Source: Spirosomataceae bacterium TFI 002
GTDB taxonomy: Bacteria; Bacteroidota; Bacteroidia; Cytophagales; Spirosomataceae
Assembly: GCA_900230115.1 (NCBI GenBank)
Contig: LT907983.1
Location: 868,001-932,000 of the forward strand
Reading direction: 5' to 3'
DNA: 64,000 bases
The notes beneath the pieces were generated by a model, which did no database searches, had not been told where the DNA came from, and worked only from the letters and a program-made list of their open reading frames with translations. Below, piece after piece: positions 37,301-45,412 of the stretch (its first letter is position 1; each line of letters begins with the position of its first letter). The position numbers were made by a program, and so were the translations under genes.

Positions 37301-39845
37301 CAGTCAAACAGGAGGTTCTACCATTTTAAGTGGCGATTTGGTAACCGCAGGAACAGGTAGTGATAGTGCCTACCACGTGTTTATAACCACAGGCTTAAGC
37401 TCTGCTACAGTTATAAGTAAGCTTACCATAACCGCAGGAAAAGCGAATGGTGATTTTAATTTTATGACTTATGCGTCTAAAGGTTTTTCTAGAAATCGGG
37501 GTGGCGGAATGTCTAATTGTTCATCATCACCTTTCCTAACCAACTGTGTATTTGAAGGTAATAGTGCTCACTTAAGCGGCGGCGGGATATATAATTTTTC
37601 TTCATCATTAGCCACCCTAACCAACTGTCAGTTTACAAGTAATAGTGCTGCAAATGGCGGTGGGATGGATAATACATCATCATCATCAGCCACGCTAACC
37701 AACTGTTTATTTGCAGGTAATAGTGCTGACAATAACGGCGGCGGGATGCGTAATTCATCATCATCACCCGCGACGCTAACCAACTGTGTATTTGCAAGCA
37801 ATAGTGCTAACGTTGGCGGTGGGATGTATAATTCATCTTCTTCCACAAGTGTTACCAATTCTATCTTTTGGAACAATATGAAAGCTACAAGCACCACAGC
37901 AGATGGAGCAGATATAGAAAATAATAGCTCTTCATCACCGATAGTGACGTACACCTCACTACAAAGCTATACAGGCAGTACAGGATGTTTAATTGGAGAC
38001 CCACTTTTTGTAGATGCAACCAATGGAAATTATAGGTTACAAGCTTGCTCCCCCGCCATCAATGCAGGCACCCCAGATACCACAGGTTTAAATCTGGGTT
38101 TGGTAGATTTGGCTGGAAATCAAAGGGTTTTTGATGGGAGAATAGACATTGGGGCCTATGAAAGACAAACAGAGCCTTTTAAAGTTACCACCAGTGCGGT
38201 TTCTGCTGTGATTTGTCCAGGTAATACACTCAACCTTAGTGCTCTTGCCGAAAATGGAGATGAACCAGCCACTTACACTTGGACAGGGCCAAATGGTTTT
38301 ACTGACAATATTAAAAATCCTGTGGTAAGCAATGCAGATTCTGGCATGTATATGGTTACCGCCGTTGCTGGGCTTTGCACCGCCAAAGATTCCATTAAAA
38401 TCACTTACCCAGCGGAGATATCTATCACCACAAGCCCCTCAGCATTCAATGACATTTACGTCTGTGAAAATGCCTTGACTGTAATCGGCCTTGACATTGA
38501 AAATGCAGCTGAATATACTTTCCAATGGCAGCAAAGCACTGGAGGAGCATTCACAAACTTATCCGAATCATCACTATATAGCCAAGTAACAAATGATAGC
38601 CTGTCTATTAATCCTTCATCGGTTTCAATGGACGGTTATCAATACCGAGCTATGATTTCTAATGGATGCAAAACCATTATTTCAGACACCATCACACTAA
38701 AGGTGGGTGCTACACCAATGATTACGCTACAGCCTGTAAGCCAAATCGTTTGCCCAACTAATGAGGCGATTTTGGAAGTGGATGTAAACGGAGCAGGCGT
38801 TTCTTTCCAATGGCAAATTGACCACGGCAGCGGTTTTGTGAATGTCAGTGGTTCTGAATATTATGGTCAAAACAGCAAAAAGCTCATCGTCAGTAATTTT
38901 GATTATGCCAAAAGTGGCAAAGCTTTCAGGTGTTTGGTTTTTACAGCTTGTTTCCAAATCACATCAGACCCCGCCACCATCACCATCTATACCGACGTCA
39001 CGATATTGTCTCAGCCTATGAGTCAAACTGTCTGTGAATTTGGAACAGCCATTTTCACGGCCCAAGCGGTCAAACTTTCGGCAGGAACATTGACTTATCA
39101 GTGGCAGAGAAAAAGCGGAATTGGCGTTTGGACAAATATCAACACTGGTGGCAGATACACCGTAAATGGCAATCAACTAAGCATTGCCAACGTTCCCGCC
39201 GCTTGGAATGGTGCCGAATTCCGTTGCCTGATGAATGATTATTGCCAAACGATACCAAAAACGCTCAATGTCATCCCAGTTGCCCATGTCACTCAAAACC
39301 CTGTTAATCAGGAAATATGTGTGGGGAATAATGCCAACTTTTCTGTAACTGCAGCAGGTGAAGGCTTGACTTACCGTTGGCAAGTAAACAGCGGCTCAGC
39401 TTTTGTGAATCTTACCGATGGCGGTATTTACCAAGGAGCTACTTCGGCAAATTTAAGTCTAAGTTTTCCTTCAGCAACTGTCAATAATTACCAATACCGC
39501 TGTGTGGTTTCAGGAACAAGTACTTGTGATTTGGTGGCTGATACTTCTGCTGTGGCGAGTATTAGTGTCGGTGTATCGGCAGAAGCTCAAACGGTTTTCT
39601 ACAACTCCCCAATCAATACCGATGACGGCGTAACGCAAGCGGTCGGTTACATTTTAGGAATCAATGACATCTTAGCACCTAATGGAAAAGCAGAATTTAG
39701 AGCTGGGAATTCCATTCAACTAATGCCAGGTTTTGAAGCTCAGGCAGGAGCAGTTTTTACAGCCAAAATTATGAATCCTTGCCAGAATACGAGTACGAGT
39801 TTTGATGGAGGTGGAAGTAAAATCCCAAAGGAGAAGGTGAAGTAA
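28344..39845 (+). CDS. Giant secreted protein 3 (about 3833 aa): multi-module parallel-beta-helix protein
   Basis: The ATG at 28344 aligns with the start of giant 2 (MKQLATQKVL). An earlier TTG at 28314 lies inside the -7 box and is rejected. After the signal peptide come five modules opening VTNTNDDGCGSLRY.VANA..NDTIRFSPTI (near 28500, 29545, 30495, 31535 and 32560). Three modules open FVDADATGNDDGSTWANAFT/DALDARMACSIVDTILIAEGTYYP (near 33580, 35885 and 37055), with a giant-2-type module between the first two of these (34655). All contain Pmp-like NCTISGNSA/GGGI helix turns and close with CSPAINAGT-type ends. Ig-like domains and the shared C-terminal domain follow from about 38175. It is probably a very long surface fibre or adhesin. 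No enzymatic motif was seen. Confidence 0.87.
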   Translation: MKQLATQKVLQFVFVFFTICCIQNVHGQVYVNHAATGAVKGAKELKLVANSLEVTNTDDAGSGSLRDVIANAVSNDTIRFSPTINGDTIKLTSGQILIDKNLVIIGNGIENSIIDGSAKSRIFEIAAFDTLKVNYLTIQNGKTTSTPGGGILVLGSLHLNYSKIDKCSSYAGGAIRSSNFDSEIIIRYSTISNNRSSWGGGGLFLKNDQTEISNSSFFNNNSTFHGGAIKATRYITELNVTNTTISGNSSSEGGGIFICSSNVNITNSTITNNSATMGGGIMLEKDDTNPELSLKNTILYNSASSSSPDIFTNSQDYVIDEGNNLVFASGAHGITSGNNLNPLLGTLQDNGGPTLTHALLSCSPAYNAGTGTSADQRGEAVYGGVKDIGAYEDQNPLPNPLIVTNTNDDGCGSLRYAVANAVSNDTIRFSPTINGDSIKLVTQIILDKNLVILGNDTTNTIIDGMANSRIFKINEFKKVTIDGIKMQNGRASGSFPDGDGGAIFNEGTASFANCIFSGNKADNDGGGISNLYRTASFINCTISGNTADDEGGGVKNDGLSLPSFVNCTITGNNARHGGGLFELGSFRSTMINCTIAGNSASSNGGGIAFELVSSYFRLTNSIITNNSSPDGPNIKGVYSGSNNIIGGDPLFVMNVPTAPSTGGDLRLQACSPAINAGTADITGLNLGLVDLAGNPRVEGGKIDIGAYEYQASSVSKPLIVTNTNDNGCGSLRFLVAFSASGDTIRFSPTINRDTIKLTSGQILIDKNLVILGNDTTNTIIDGMANSRIFKINANKKVTIDGIKMQNGRASGSSQDGDGGAIFNMGTLQIMNSLLFNNNAIRNGGALFNDFSFSANITIHFANCTISENSAIRGGGVYNSSTASFTNCTISGNSADNEGGGVYGAGTLTSCSNCIISGNYAKDGGGFYEESILKNNFINCSISGNSASSSGGGIASLSIRSKFSFTNSIVAKNAAPNGPDISGSYTDVSNNIIGGDPLFLIDVPTAPSTQGDLSLQACSPGINAGTADTTGLNLGLVDLAGNPRVYEDRIDIGAYEYQSPLPNPLLVTNTNDDGCGSLRYEVANAVSNDTIRFSSTINGDTIKLTSGQILIDKNLVIIGNGKVNTIIDGQMGSRIFNVSSSTDVKIQELTIQAGNVNPGSGGGIYNDGTLKLESVNIVNCQSRGGGGIYNSGQLEVIKCVVSGNRILNTTYAFGGGINHQGGSLLIKQSQISGNVLYHSSPSESFGGGLYLNNSNVIIESSTISGNRAQDEGGGISGQTFTMRNSIVAGNYAQSNPDIDRLNPTCLHSLVGNNQGNGITSGVNGNLAGTASVPLDAQFTSVVITSATEGSSSGDLSLLPCSPAINAGTADTTGLNLGLVDLAGNPRVFEGRIDIGAYEYQSPLPNPLLVTNTNDDGCGSLRYEVANAVSNDTIRFSPTIDGESIKLITQIILDKNLVILGNDTTNTILDGMANSRIFKINANKKVTIDGIKMQNGRAIGFLPNSFGGAVFNEGTANFSNCKFSGNKADEYGGAVFNFDMASFVNCKFSGNKADEFYGGAVYNFDMASFVNCIISGNTAVSGGGITNSSGEMSLTNCKISGNYARDEGGGIFSLSSLISFVNVTISGNSASSKGGGIATNIEGGSPEFSFTNSILAMNTAPDEPNISGSYTDVSNNIIGGDPLFVMDVPTAPSTGGDLRLQACSPAINAGTPDTTGLNLGLVDLAGNPRVYEDRIDIGAFEYQRNSYKSTIFVDADATGNDDGSTWANAFTDLQDALDARMACSIVDTILIAEGTYYPTESPVENIADARDRAFHLANANVVIIGGYSASAGTPTGGATILSGDLVTAGTAIDSAYHVFITTGLSSATVISKVTIAAGKANVNSSITYASKYFYRNLGGGMINASSSPTLTNCVFTGNSANNGGGMYNSSSSPTLTNCVFTGNSANSGGGMRNFSSSPKLTNCAFTGNSATNGGGMRNTVSSPTLTNTLFYKNTATSGKSISNFSSSLNSSSTHNASDAELSDFPNTIIDLSGKYYKDLFADSTDLNGTDDVWGTADDGLFLLPNSILRDAGTAAGAPALDLAGNTRPTPPSIGAYEYSPCVFAASVVYVDIAATGNETGSSWANAYTDLQDAIDNQCGGLDIWVAAGTYHPTVDHTGNSSPADDKEKVFFLTKNIKIYGGFAGTESSLSERNWEINKTILSGDFNNDDTPPLSTSPLTIGNTAENAYHVIVNVNLTADAVFDGLTVKGGNATGSSGFLYQLVAISQENGGGMQNVNSSPTLRNITFEQNNAENGGGIYNGIGSAPEMNNLTFRDNVAVYGAGIYDNDNNPTIKKSTFENNKVFQDGGGIYGFSLEIIHSIFLKNSALRNGGGIYFTNADAKISNSTFVENTASTNGGGLYSISSTPMVTNTIFWNNTKNGDNNIAGADILATNNNVTATNCLTQVYNIGTDNIINKDPLFVDAANGDLSLQSCSPAINTGTADTTGLNLGLVDFDGNPRVFEDKIDIGAFEHQRNSYKSTIFVDADATGNNDGSTWVNAYTDLQDALDARMACSIVDTILIAEGTYYPTQSPDGRTTNTRDRAFHLANANVVIQGGYNASTGTPTGGATTLSGDLVTAGTASNSAYHVFITTGLSSATVISTLTITAGKANGNSPITYESKNFSRNYGGGMYNLSSSPTLTNCMFAGNSAGIGGGIYNSSSSPTLFNCVFVDNSANLNGGGMNNSSSSPTLTNCMFAGNSANYFGGGMENRESSPTITNCAFTGNSANNGGGVYNYSLSSPTLTNTLFFKNTAPVGKSIGTLSTSLNSNSTHNASDADLSVFPNTLIDLSGKYYKDLFVDSTDLDGTDDIWGSADDGLFLLPNSILRDAGTATGAPALDLAGNTRPTPPSIGAYEYSPCVFAASLVYVDIAATGNETGTTWANAYTDLQDALDARMACSIVDTILIAEGTYYPSQSPDGSIADVRDRAFHLANANVVIIGGYSASTGSQTGGSTILSGDLVTAGTGSDSAYHVFITTGLSSATVISKLTITAGKANGDFNFMTYASKGFSRNRGGGMSNCSSSPFLTNCVFEGNSAHLSGGGIYNFSSSLATLTNCQFTSNSAANGGGMDNTSSSSATLTNCLFAGNSADNNGGGMRNSSSSPATLTNCVFASNSANVGGGMYNSSSSTSVTNSIFWNNMKATSTTADGADIENNSSSSPIVTYTSLQSYTGSTGCLIGDPLFVDATNGNYRLQACSPAINAGTPDTTGLNLGLVDLAGNQRVFDGRIDIGAYERQTEPFKVTTSAVSAVICPGNTLNLSALAENGDEPATYTWTGPNGFTDNIKNPVVSNADSGMYMVTAVAGLCTAKDSIKITYPAEISITTSPSAFNDIYVCENALTVIGLDIENAAEYTFQWQQSTGGAFTNLSESSLYSQVTNDSLSINPSSVSMDGYQYRAMISNGCKTIISDTITLKVGATPMITLQPVSQIVCPTNEAILEVDVNGAGVSFQWQIDHGSGFVNVSGSEYYGQNSKKLIVSNFDYAKSGKAFRCLVFTACFQITSDPATITIYTDVTILSQPMSQTVCEFGTAIFTAQAVKLSAGTLTYQWQRKSGIGVWTNINTGGRYTVNGNQLSIANVPAAWNGAEFRCLMNDYCQTIPKTLNVIPVAHVTQNPVNQEICVGNNANFSVTAAGEGLTYRWQVNSGSAFVNLTDGGIYQGATSANLSLSFPSATVNNYQYRCVVSGTSTCDLVADTSAVASISVGVSAEAQTVFYNSPINTDDGVTQAVGYILGINDILAPNGKAEFRAGNSIQLMPGFEAQAGAVFTAKIMNPCQNTSTSFDGGGSKIPKEKVK
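28500..33560 (+). repeat. Five in-gene SLR-type helix modules of about 1 kb
   Basis: Five modules of about 950-1050 bp each open with TNTNDDGCGSLR-type codons and GDTIRFSPTINGDTIKL. Each closes with CSPAINAGTADTTGLNLGLV and DLAGNPRV. Parts are nearly identical at DNA level (for example the KVTIDGIKMQNGRASG segment in modules 2, 3 and 5), so module number could change by recombination. Confidence 0.82.
34780..35855 (+). repeat. Beta-helix cassette shared between giants 2 and 3, copy 2
   Basis: This is the near-identical partner of 23690-24770, embedded between two unrelated-type helix modules of giant 3. It reads as a single inserted or converted block. Confidence 0.88.
38430..39845 (+). repeat. 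Ig-like/C-terminal cassette, copy 2
   Basis: This matches 21575-22983 of giant 1 at high DNA identity through the stop codon region (ending KIPKEKVK). Differences are mainly synonymous-looking, consistent with exchange of functional gene ends. Confidence 0.85.
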
Positions 39846-40001
39846 AAAAAGACGAAATAAATATTTTAAACTACCACCAAATAATATTATCGAAAGACAT
39901 TTACTACTGCAAAGAAAGAACTATCTATTTCTAATTATTAAAATGATAAATTATACGGATTCGGCATAGATTTTGAAAGACTAGCAGTATAATAATTAGC
40001 C

Positions 40002-43000
40002 ATGAAAAAAAACACTTTCCTTCTTGCTTTAGTAGCAATAGTTTTATCATTTCGTCCATCTTTCGCTCAATCAACTGAGTTTTTTGAGGCAGAAACGTCT
40101 GGAACAACCACTTTCACTGATAATAGTCAGTCTTTTTCCATCACATCGGAAATTGGATACTATATAAATGAATATCCATCAGCAGGCTGGAACGGTGCTT
40201 CTCCTGACAACAAATTCATTGATAACTCTGGTCTTTTCGATGTAAACTTAAATAACGGAACTACATTCTCTATTACATCAGCAACTAATTTTTCGGTAAA
40301 TAATTTTTGGCTATTTGTAGCTGACGGTACTGGTACTGGTTTCTTAAACCCATCTTCAGGCTCCTTAACAATAACAGGAAATTTAGGAGTTACCCAAAAA
40401 TTTTCTTTTACTATATCCGCAGCTAACTTTACTGCCGCATTTTCAAATAGCCCAAACAATGGGTTTACATTCATTGATTTTTCTAATCAAGGTGGATCAA
40501 ACTATTCCAACATAGCAATTGACAAATTAACAATCAGTGGTACTAATAATATTGATTATTTAGCCTTAGATGCATTTAAATGGAATTTTGCATTCGATTC
40601 AACTCCACCAGTATTTGAAAATAATAAGCCAAGCAAGTCTTCAATTTCCCAAAATAGCTTTACACTAGAAACAGATATTGACGAAGCAGGAAAGATTTAC
40701 TATGTAGTTCTTCCAAATGGAGCTCCTGCCCCTTCACCATCAAATGTGAAAGCAGGATTAGCTGCTGGGGGAGGAGCTGCGGTTACCTCTGGGAATGCAG
40801 TTGTCAATTCTGGTACTTTTACCCATAATTTTAATGTAACAAGCTTAACTGCAGCAACATCATATGACGTATATGTAGTAGCGGAAGATGATGAAAGTCT
40901 ACCAAATTTACAATTTTACACAACAAAAATCACTGTTACGACACTAGTCCCTCTTTCATTCTCAGCTCCAGCGGATATTTGCTTAAATGCAGGAATACAA
41001 AGTGGCCTGGGAGGTGGACTTCCTTCTGGCGGAATATACAGTGGCCCTGGTGTAACTAATGACGGAAATGGAACTACTTACAGTTTTAATCCATCTCTAG
41101 CTGGAGTTGGAATAAAAACTATTACTTATACTCAGGGTGGGAACCCCGTTACTGATAATGTAGAAGTTTTTTCCGTACCAATTGTTACTTACACTGCCTT
41201 GGCAGATTTGTGTTTAAATAGTGGAACGCAAACTGGGCTAGGTGGTGGTTTGCCAACTGGTGGAGTATATAGTGGGCCTGGTGTTACTGATGACGGCAAC
41301 GGAACGACTTATAGCATTAATCCGGCAGCAGCAGGCATAGGTGTACATACCTTGACTTACACCTTCACAAATAGCAATGGTTGCACAAATTCGGCAACTG
41401 ACCAAGTAGAAATTTTCGCTCTGCCAACAGTCACTTTTACGGCTCTATCAGATTTGTGTATAAATAGCGGGGTTCAATCAAGTCTAGGTGGAGGTAGTAT
41501 TAGTGGAGGTGTCTACAGCGGCACTGGTGTTACTGATAATGGCGACGGAATGACCTACAGTTTTGATCCCGCCGTTGCCGGAGTAGGAATACATACTTTG
41601 AATTATACTGTTACAGATGACAACGGTTGTACAAATTCGGCATCAGATAATGTAGAAGTTTTGGCATTACCGGTTGTTTCTTTTACGGCTCTGGCAGATT
41701 TGTGTATAAATAGTGGAACGCAAACGGCTCTAGGAGGTGGATTATCAAATGGAGGAGTTTACAGTGGCCCAGGTGTCACGGACGATGGAAATGGAATGAC
41801 CTACAGTTTTGACCCTGCGGTAGCGGGTGTCGGTACTCACACGATTACGTATACAGTCAATCAGGCCGGATGTTCAGATTTTGCTTCTGATGATGTAGAA
41901 GTATTTTCCGTACCAATTGTTACTTACACTGCCTTGGCAGATTTGTGTATAAATAGTGGAACGCAAACTGGGCTAGGTGGTGGTTTGCCAACTGGTGGAG
42001 TATATAGCGGGCCTGGTGTTACTGATGAAGGCAACGGAACAACTTATAGCTTCGACCCAGCGGCTGCAGGCGAAGGTGATCATTCAATCACATATAACTT
42101 TTCTAATTCCAATAACTGTTCCAATTTTGCAACTGAAATTGTCGAAGTATTTTCGCAATTACCACCTAGTCAAACTAGTCTGTTTCAGGAAAACTTTGAA
42201 TCAGGAGAGGCAAATTTCATGTTGAATACAACAGACGTCTCTAGCTCTAATGTATATAACAGTTGGCTTATTAATAATAGTTATTCTGGAGGCTCCGGTA
42301 CTTTAGTATGTCTGGGCTTTCCTTTTAACTTTACTGTTAATCCTTCTTTAGATCAGCCCGCAGGGATAACTAATTACCCACATAGTTCCTACCTGCACTT
42401 GGCAGCAAATGTAGCAATTTCGAATGGAATTACTTCCGATTCCCACATCGAAGCAGATGGAACTTGTACTCAAGCAGAGACATATTTCACCAAAATGACT
42501 AATCCAATTAGCACATTAGGTAAGACATCAATTAACTTTAAATTTTGGTGGGCATGTGGTGGATCTAATGTGGTTTATGGTGAAGTTTATTACTCTTTAG
42601 ACGGAGGAAGTAGTTGGATTTTACAACAATCAAATTTTAAAAATCAATTAACTTGGACCAATTCTACTTTAACGAACTCCAATTGGGATAACCAAGCAAG
42701 TTTAATGTTTGGTTTTAGATTTGTTAATGGAATGGGCAATAATTCAATAGACCCCGGATTTATCATTGATGAAATCGAAATTTTGAGTTCTGAAGCGACA
42801 ACAATATCTTTTACAGCACCTTTAAGTACTTGTATTGATGGTGGCGTTCTCTCAGGACTAGGAAATGGTTTACCTATAGGTGGCGTTTATTCAGGGCCAG
42901 GTGTGACCGATGGAGGAAATGGAACTACTTATACTTTTAATCCTGCAGATGCAGGAGTGGGTACTCATACCATTTCATATACCTTTACAAATGCCAATGG

Positions 43001-44717
43001 CTGTTCGAGTTCAGCGACCGACGATGTAGAAGTTTTAGATCTTCCAGTTATTTCATTTGTAACATTGGCTGATTTATGTATCGATGCTGGCATACAAACA
43101 GGTTTAGGAGGTGGAACACCTACAGGTGGTGTGTACAGCGGCCCAGGCGTTACTAACGATGGAAATGGAACTACGTATAGTTTCGATCCCACAGCTGCGG
43201 GCGTTGGTATACATCCTATAACATATAGCTTTACTGACGCCAATAGTTGTTCTAATTCGGCAACTGATCATATAGAAGTTGTGTTAAATATTGTAGCTCC
43301 AAACCACAGCCCTGTGGAATATAATAATATATATGGCTGCCAAAATGAACTTACCAAAATAGGTTTGCATTTCGAGAATCCATCTTTGTATACTTATCAG
43401 TGGCAGGTAAGTACTGGCGGACCTTTCACTAATTTGGCCGAAAGTACACCTTATGCTCAAGTCAATAGTGATACACTTTCTATTAATCAAACGGGTTTAT
43501 CGTTAGAAGGAAATCAATACAGAGCAATTGTCTCCAATGGTTGTGAAACCGTGATATCTGATACTTTTAACTTAAAAGTAGGTGAAACTCCTAGTTTTAC
43601 ATTACAACCACTAAGTCAAAGTGTATGCCCTGGAAATGAGGTGGTCTTAGAGGTCAATGCCAATGGTGGAGGAATAAGCTATCAATGGCAAGTAGATAAT
43701 GGATCAGGTTATACCAACGTATCAGGAATTAATTTTACTGGTGTGAACAGCAAAAAACTTATCATCAGTAATTTCGACAATTCCTTAAATGGAAAGCCTT
43801 TAAGATGTTTAATTTTCACTCAGTGCTTTCAATTCCCTTCAGACCCTGCAACCATTACAATCAATAATGACGTGATCATTTTGGCACAGCCCAACTCTCA
43901 GACAGTTTGTGAATTTGGAACAGCACAATTTATCGCTCAAGCCGTAAAGTTGACTTCTGGAGCCATTAACTACCAATGGCAAAGGAAAAGTGGTATTGGA
44001 ACGTGGACAAATATTAGCTCTGGAGGAAGATACACAATCAATGAAAATCAACTATCAATTTCAAATGTTCCAGCTAGCTGGAATGGTGCAGAATTTCGCT
44101 GTCTAATGGATGGTTTCTGTCAAACTGTTCCTAAAACCTTAAATGTTACGCAAGTTGCACATGTAACACAGAACCCTGTCAATCAAGTGATTTGCGTTGG
44201 AAATAATGCAAACTTCTCTGTAGGTGCTACAGGAATAGGCTTAACTTATAGGTGGCAAGTGAATAGCGGATCTGGATTTGTAAACATAAATGAAGGAGGA
44301 ATTTACCAAGGAGTTTCGAAAACAAAACTTAGCCTTATCTCGCCATCAGCTGCCGTCAATAATTATCAATTCCGATGTGTGGTTTCGGGTTCATCATCTT
44401 GCGATATTGTTGCAGATACCTCTGCAATTGCAAGCGTAAACATATCAGTATCAGCAGAAGCTCAAACCATTTTATGGAATTCAGATATAAGTACTGCTGT
44501 TCCAATTACTCAGGCCGTAGGTTACATTTTGGGTGTTAATGACATTTTAGCACCTAATGGAAAAGCAGAATTTAGAGCTGGCAATGCCATTTTCCTAAAT
44601 CCTGGATTTGAAGTTCAGGCGGGAGCAGTTTTTACTGCCAAAATTATAAATCCGTGCCAATTGATGGGAACATCTTCTTTAGAAGGAAATGGTATACCAA
44701 AGGAGATAGTGAAATAA
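40002..44717 (+). CDS. Giant secreted protein 4: 82-aa repeat protein with jelly-roll and Ig-like domains
   Basis: The 1571 aa protein has a signal peptide ending PSFAQ. An N-terminal beta domain of about 200 aa (FFEAETSGTTTFTDN) and a fibronectin-like segment (about 210-310) come first. Seven repeats of about 82 aa follow, with LCLNSGTQTGLGGGLPTGG and VYSGPGVTDDGNGTTYSF. They are split five (about 40950-42165) and two (about 42810-43290) by a jelly-roll-like domain of about 210 aa (ENFESGEANFMLNTTD; IDPGFIIDEIEI). Four Ig-like domains and the shared end domain (GNAIFLNPGFEVQAGAVFTA) close it, in a version clearly diverged from giants 1 and 3. Unlike giants 1-3 it lacks the conserved promoter element, so its regulation is probably different. 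A surface role is inferred. Confidence 0.86.
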   Translation: MKKNTFLLALVAIVLSFRPSFAQSTEFFEAETSGTTTFTDNSQSFSITSEIGYYINEYPSAGWNGASPDNKFIDNSGLFDVNLNNGTTFSITSATNFSVNNFWLFVADGTGTGFLNPSSGSLTITGNLGVTQKFSFTISAANFTAAFSNSPNNGFTFIDFSNQGGSNYSNIAIDKLTISGTNNIDYLALDAFKWNFAFDSTPPVFENNKPSKSSISQNSFTLETDIDEAGKIYYVVLPNGAPAPSPSNVKAGLAAGGGAAVTSGNAVVNSGTFTHNFNVTSLTAATSYDVYVVAEDDESLPNLQFYTTKITVTTLVPLSFSAPADICLNAGIQSGLGGGLPSGGIYSGPGVTNDGNGTTYSFNPSLAGVGIKTITYTQGGNPVTDNVEVFSVPIVTYTALADLCLNSGTQTGLGGGLPTGGVYSGPGVTDDGNGTTYSINPAAAGIGVHTLTYTFTNSNGCTNSATDQVEIFALPTVTFTALSDLCINSGVQSSLGGGSISGGVYSGTGVTDNGDGMTYSFDPAVAGVGIHTLNYTVTDDNGCTNSASDNVEVLALPVVSFTALADLCINSGTQTALGGGLSNGGVYSGPGVTDDGNGMTYSFDPAVAGVGTHTITYTVNQAGCSDFASDDVEVFSVPIVTYTALADLCINSGTQTGLGGGLPTGGVYSGPGVTDEGNGTTYSFDPAAAGEGDHSITYNFSNSNNCSNFATEIVEVFSQLPPSQTSLFQENFESGEANFMLNTTDVSSSNVYNSWLINNSYSGGSGTLVCLGFPFNFTVNPSLDQPAGITNYPHSSYLHLAANVAISNGITSDSHIEADGTCTQAETYFTKMTNPISTLGKTSINFKFWWACGGSNVVYGEVYYSLDGGSSWILQQSNFKNQLTWTNSTLTNSNWDNQASLMFGFRFVNGMGNNSIDPGFIIDEIEILSSEATTISFTAPLSTCIDGGVLSGLGNGLPIGGVYSGPGVTDGGNGTTYTFNPADAGVGTHTISYTFTNANGCSSSATDDVEVLDLPVISFVTLADLCIDAGIQTGLGGGTPTGGVYSGPGVTNDGNGTTYSFDPTAAGVGIHPITYSFTDANSCSNSATDHIEVVLNIVAPNHSPVEYNNIYGCQNELTKIGLHFENPSLYTYQWQVSTGGPFTNLAESTPYAQVNSDTLSINQTGLSLEGNQYRAIVSNGCETVISDTFNLKVGETPSFTLQPLSQSVCPGNEVVLEVNANGGGISYQWQVDNGSGYTNVSGINFTGVNSKKLIISNFDNSLNGKPLRCLIFTQCFQFPSDPATITINNDVIILAQPNSQTVCEFGTAQFIAQAVKLTSGAINYQWQRKSGIGTWTNISSGGRYTINENQLSISNVPASWNGAEFRCLMDGFCQTVPKTLNVTQVAHVTQNPVNQVICVGNNANFSVGATGIGLTYRWQVNSGSGFVNINEGGIYQGVSKTKLSLISPSAAVNNYQFRCVVSGSSSCDIVADTSAIASVNISVSAEAQTILWNSDISTAVPITQAVGYILGVNDILAPNGKAEFRAGNAIFLNPGFEVQAGAVFTAKIINPCQLMGTSSLEGNGIPKEIVK

Positions 44718-44758
44718 AAGAGCTTTATAAGACAAATAGAAACAGTGCAGTCAAATTA

Positions 44759-45412
44759 CTAATTCAATTGTTCTCTTATTGAATACACATCTTTGAAATT
44801 TTCGTCATAGTAGCTAATAATTAGCACGGCTCCTTTGCCGGGTACCACGTATTGTTCTGTAGGATATATTCTTATTTCACTTGAGTTAGTGGGAGTGAAC
44901 TTAGCAGTAACATAGTGAATACAGTTGTCGTATTTTGTGCCTGAAAGTGGAGAAACAATACTTGTATTGGTAGATAAAACCTCTACACTTCTAATTCCAG
45001 TAATTGTTTCAAACTTTTCGTCCGTAATGGCATTTGAGGTGTATGAAAAACTATTGAAAACATCTCCTTTCTCAGCCGGATATTTATATACTAGGGTTTC
45101 CTTTTCATTAAACGTGTAGAAATAATGCAGCCCGTCGGCCTGATTACTAACGTAAGTAGTTGAGGTATCGTTTTTAAACCATCTTTGCCCAGCTATAAAA
45201 GTGTCACCGCTGATATTTTGAGAAAAACGCCTATCAGCAACTTCTTTACCCTCCGTGTCGTAGGCTTTCAACCAGTAATTGAAAGTCTTTCCCACTGCTA
45301 ATGGGAATAATTCACTCTCGGAGAAAAGAGGATTTGGTTCTACTGTTTTACTATCACATGAAACAAGAAATATGAGGCACATTAATGCCACTATTGAGCT
45401 GCTATTATTCAT
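44759..45412 (-). CDS. Lipoprotein of unknown function
   Basis: The 217 aa protein has a lipoprotein signal peptide with lipobox FLVSC near residue 19. The rest is beta-rich and hydrophilic (FPLAVGKTFNYWLKAYDTEG, YPAEKGDVF, YVVPGKGAVLIISYYD). This resembles small Bacteroidota lipoproteins that start with 'PLAVGN.W.Y', but no named family is claimed. It is transcribed convergently with giant gene 4 (42 bp between stops) and divergently from the LVIVD lipoprotein. There are no further clues to its role. Confidence 0.75.
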   Translation of the reverse strand: MNNSSSIVALMCLIFLVSCDSKTVEPNPLFSESELFPLAVGKTFNYWLKAYDTEGKEVADRRFSQNISGDTFIAGQRWFKNDTSTTYVSNQADGLHYFYTFNEKETLVYKYPAEKGDVFNSFSYTSNAITDEKFETITGIRSVEVLSTNTSIVSPLSGTKYDNCIHYVTAKFTPTNSSEIRIYPTEQYVVPGKGAVLIISYYDENFKDVYSIREQLN

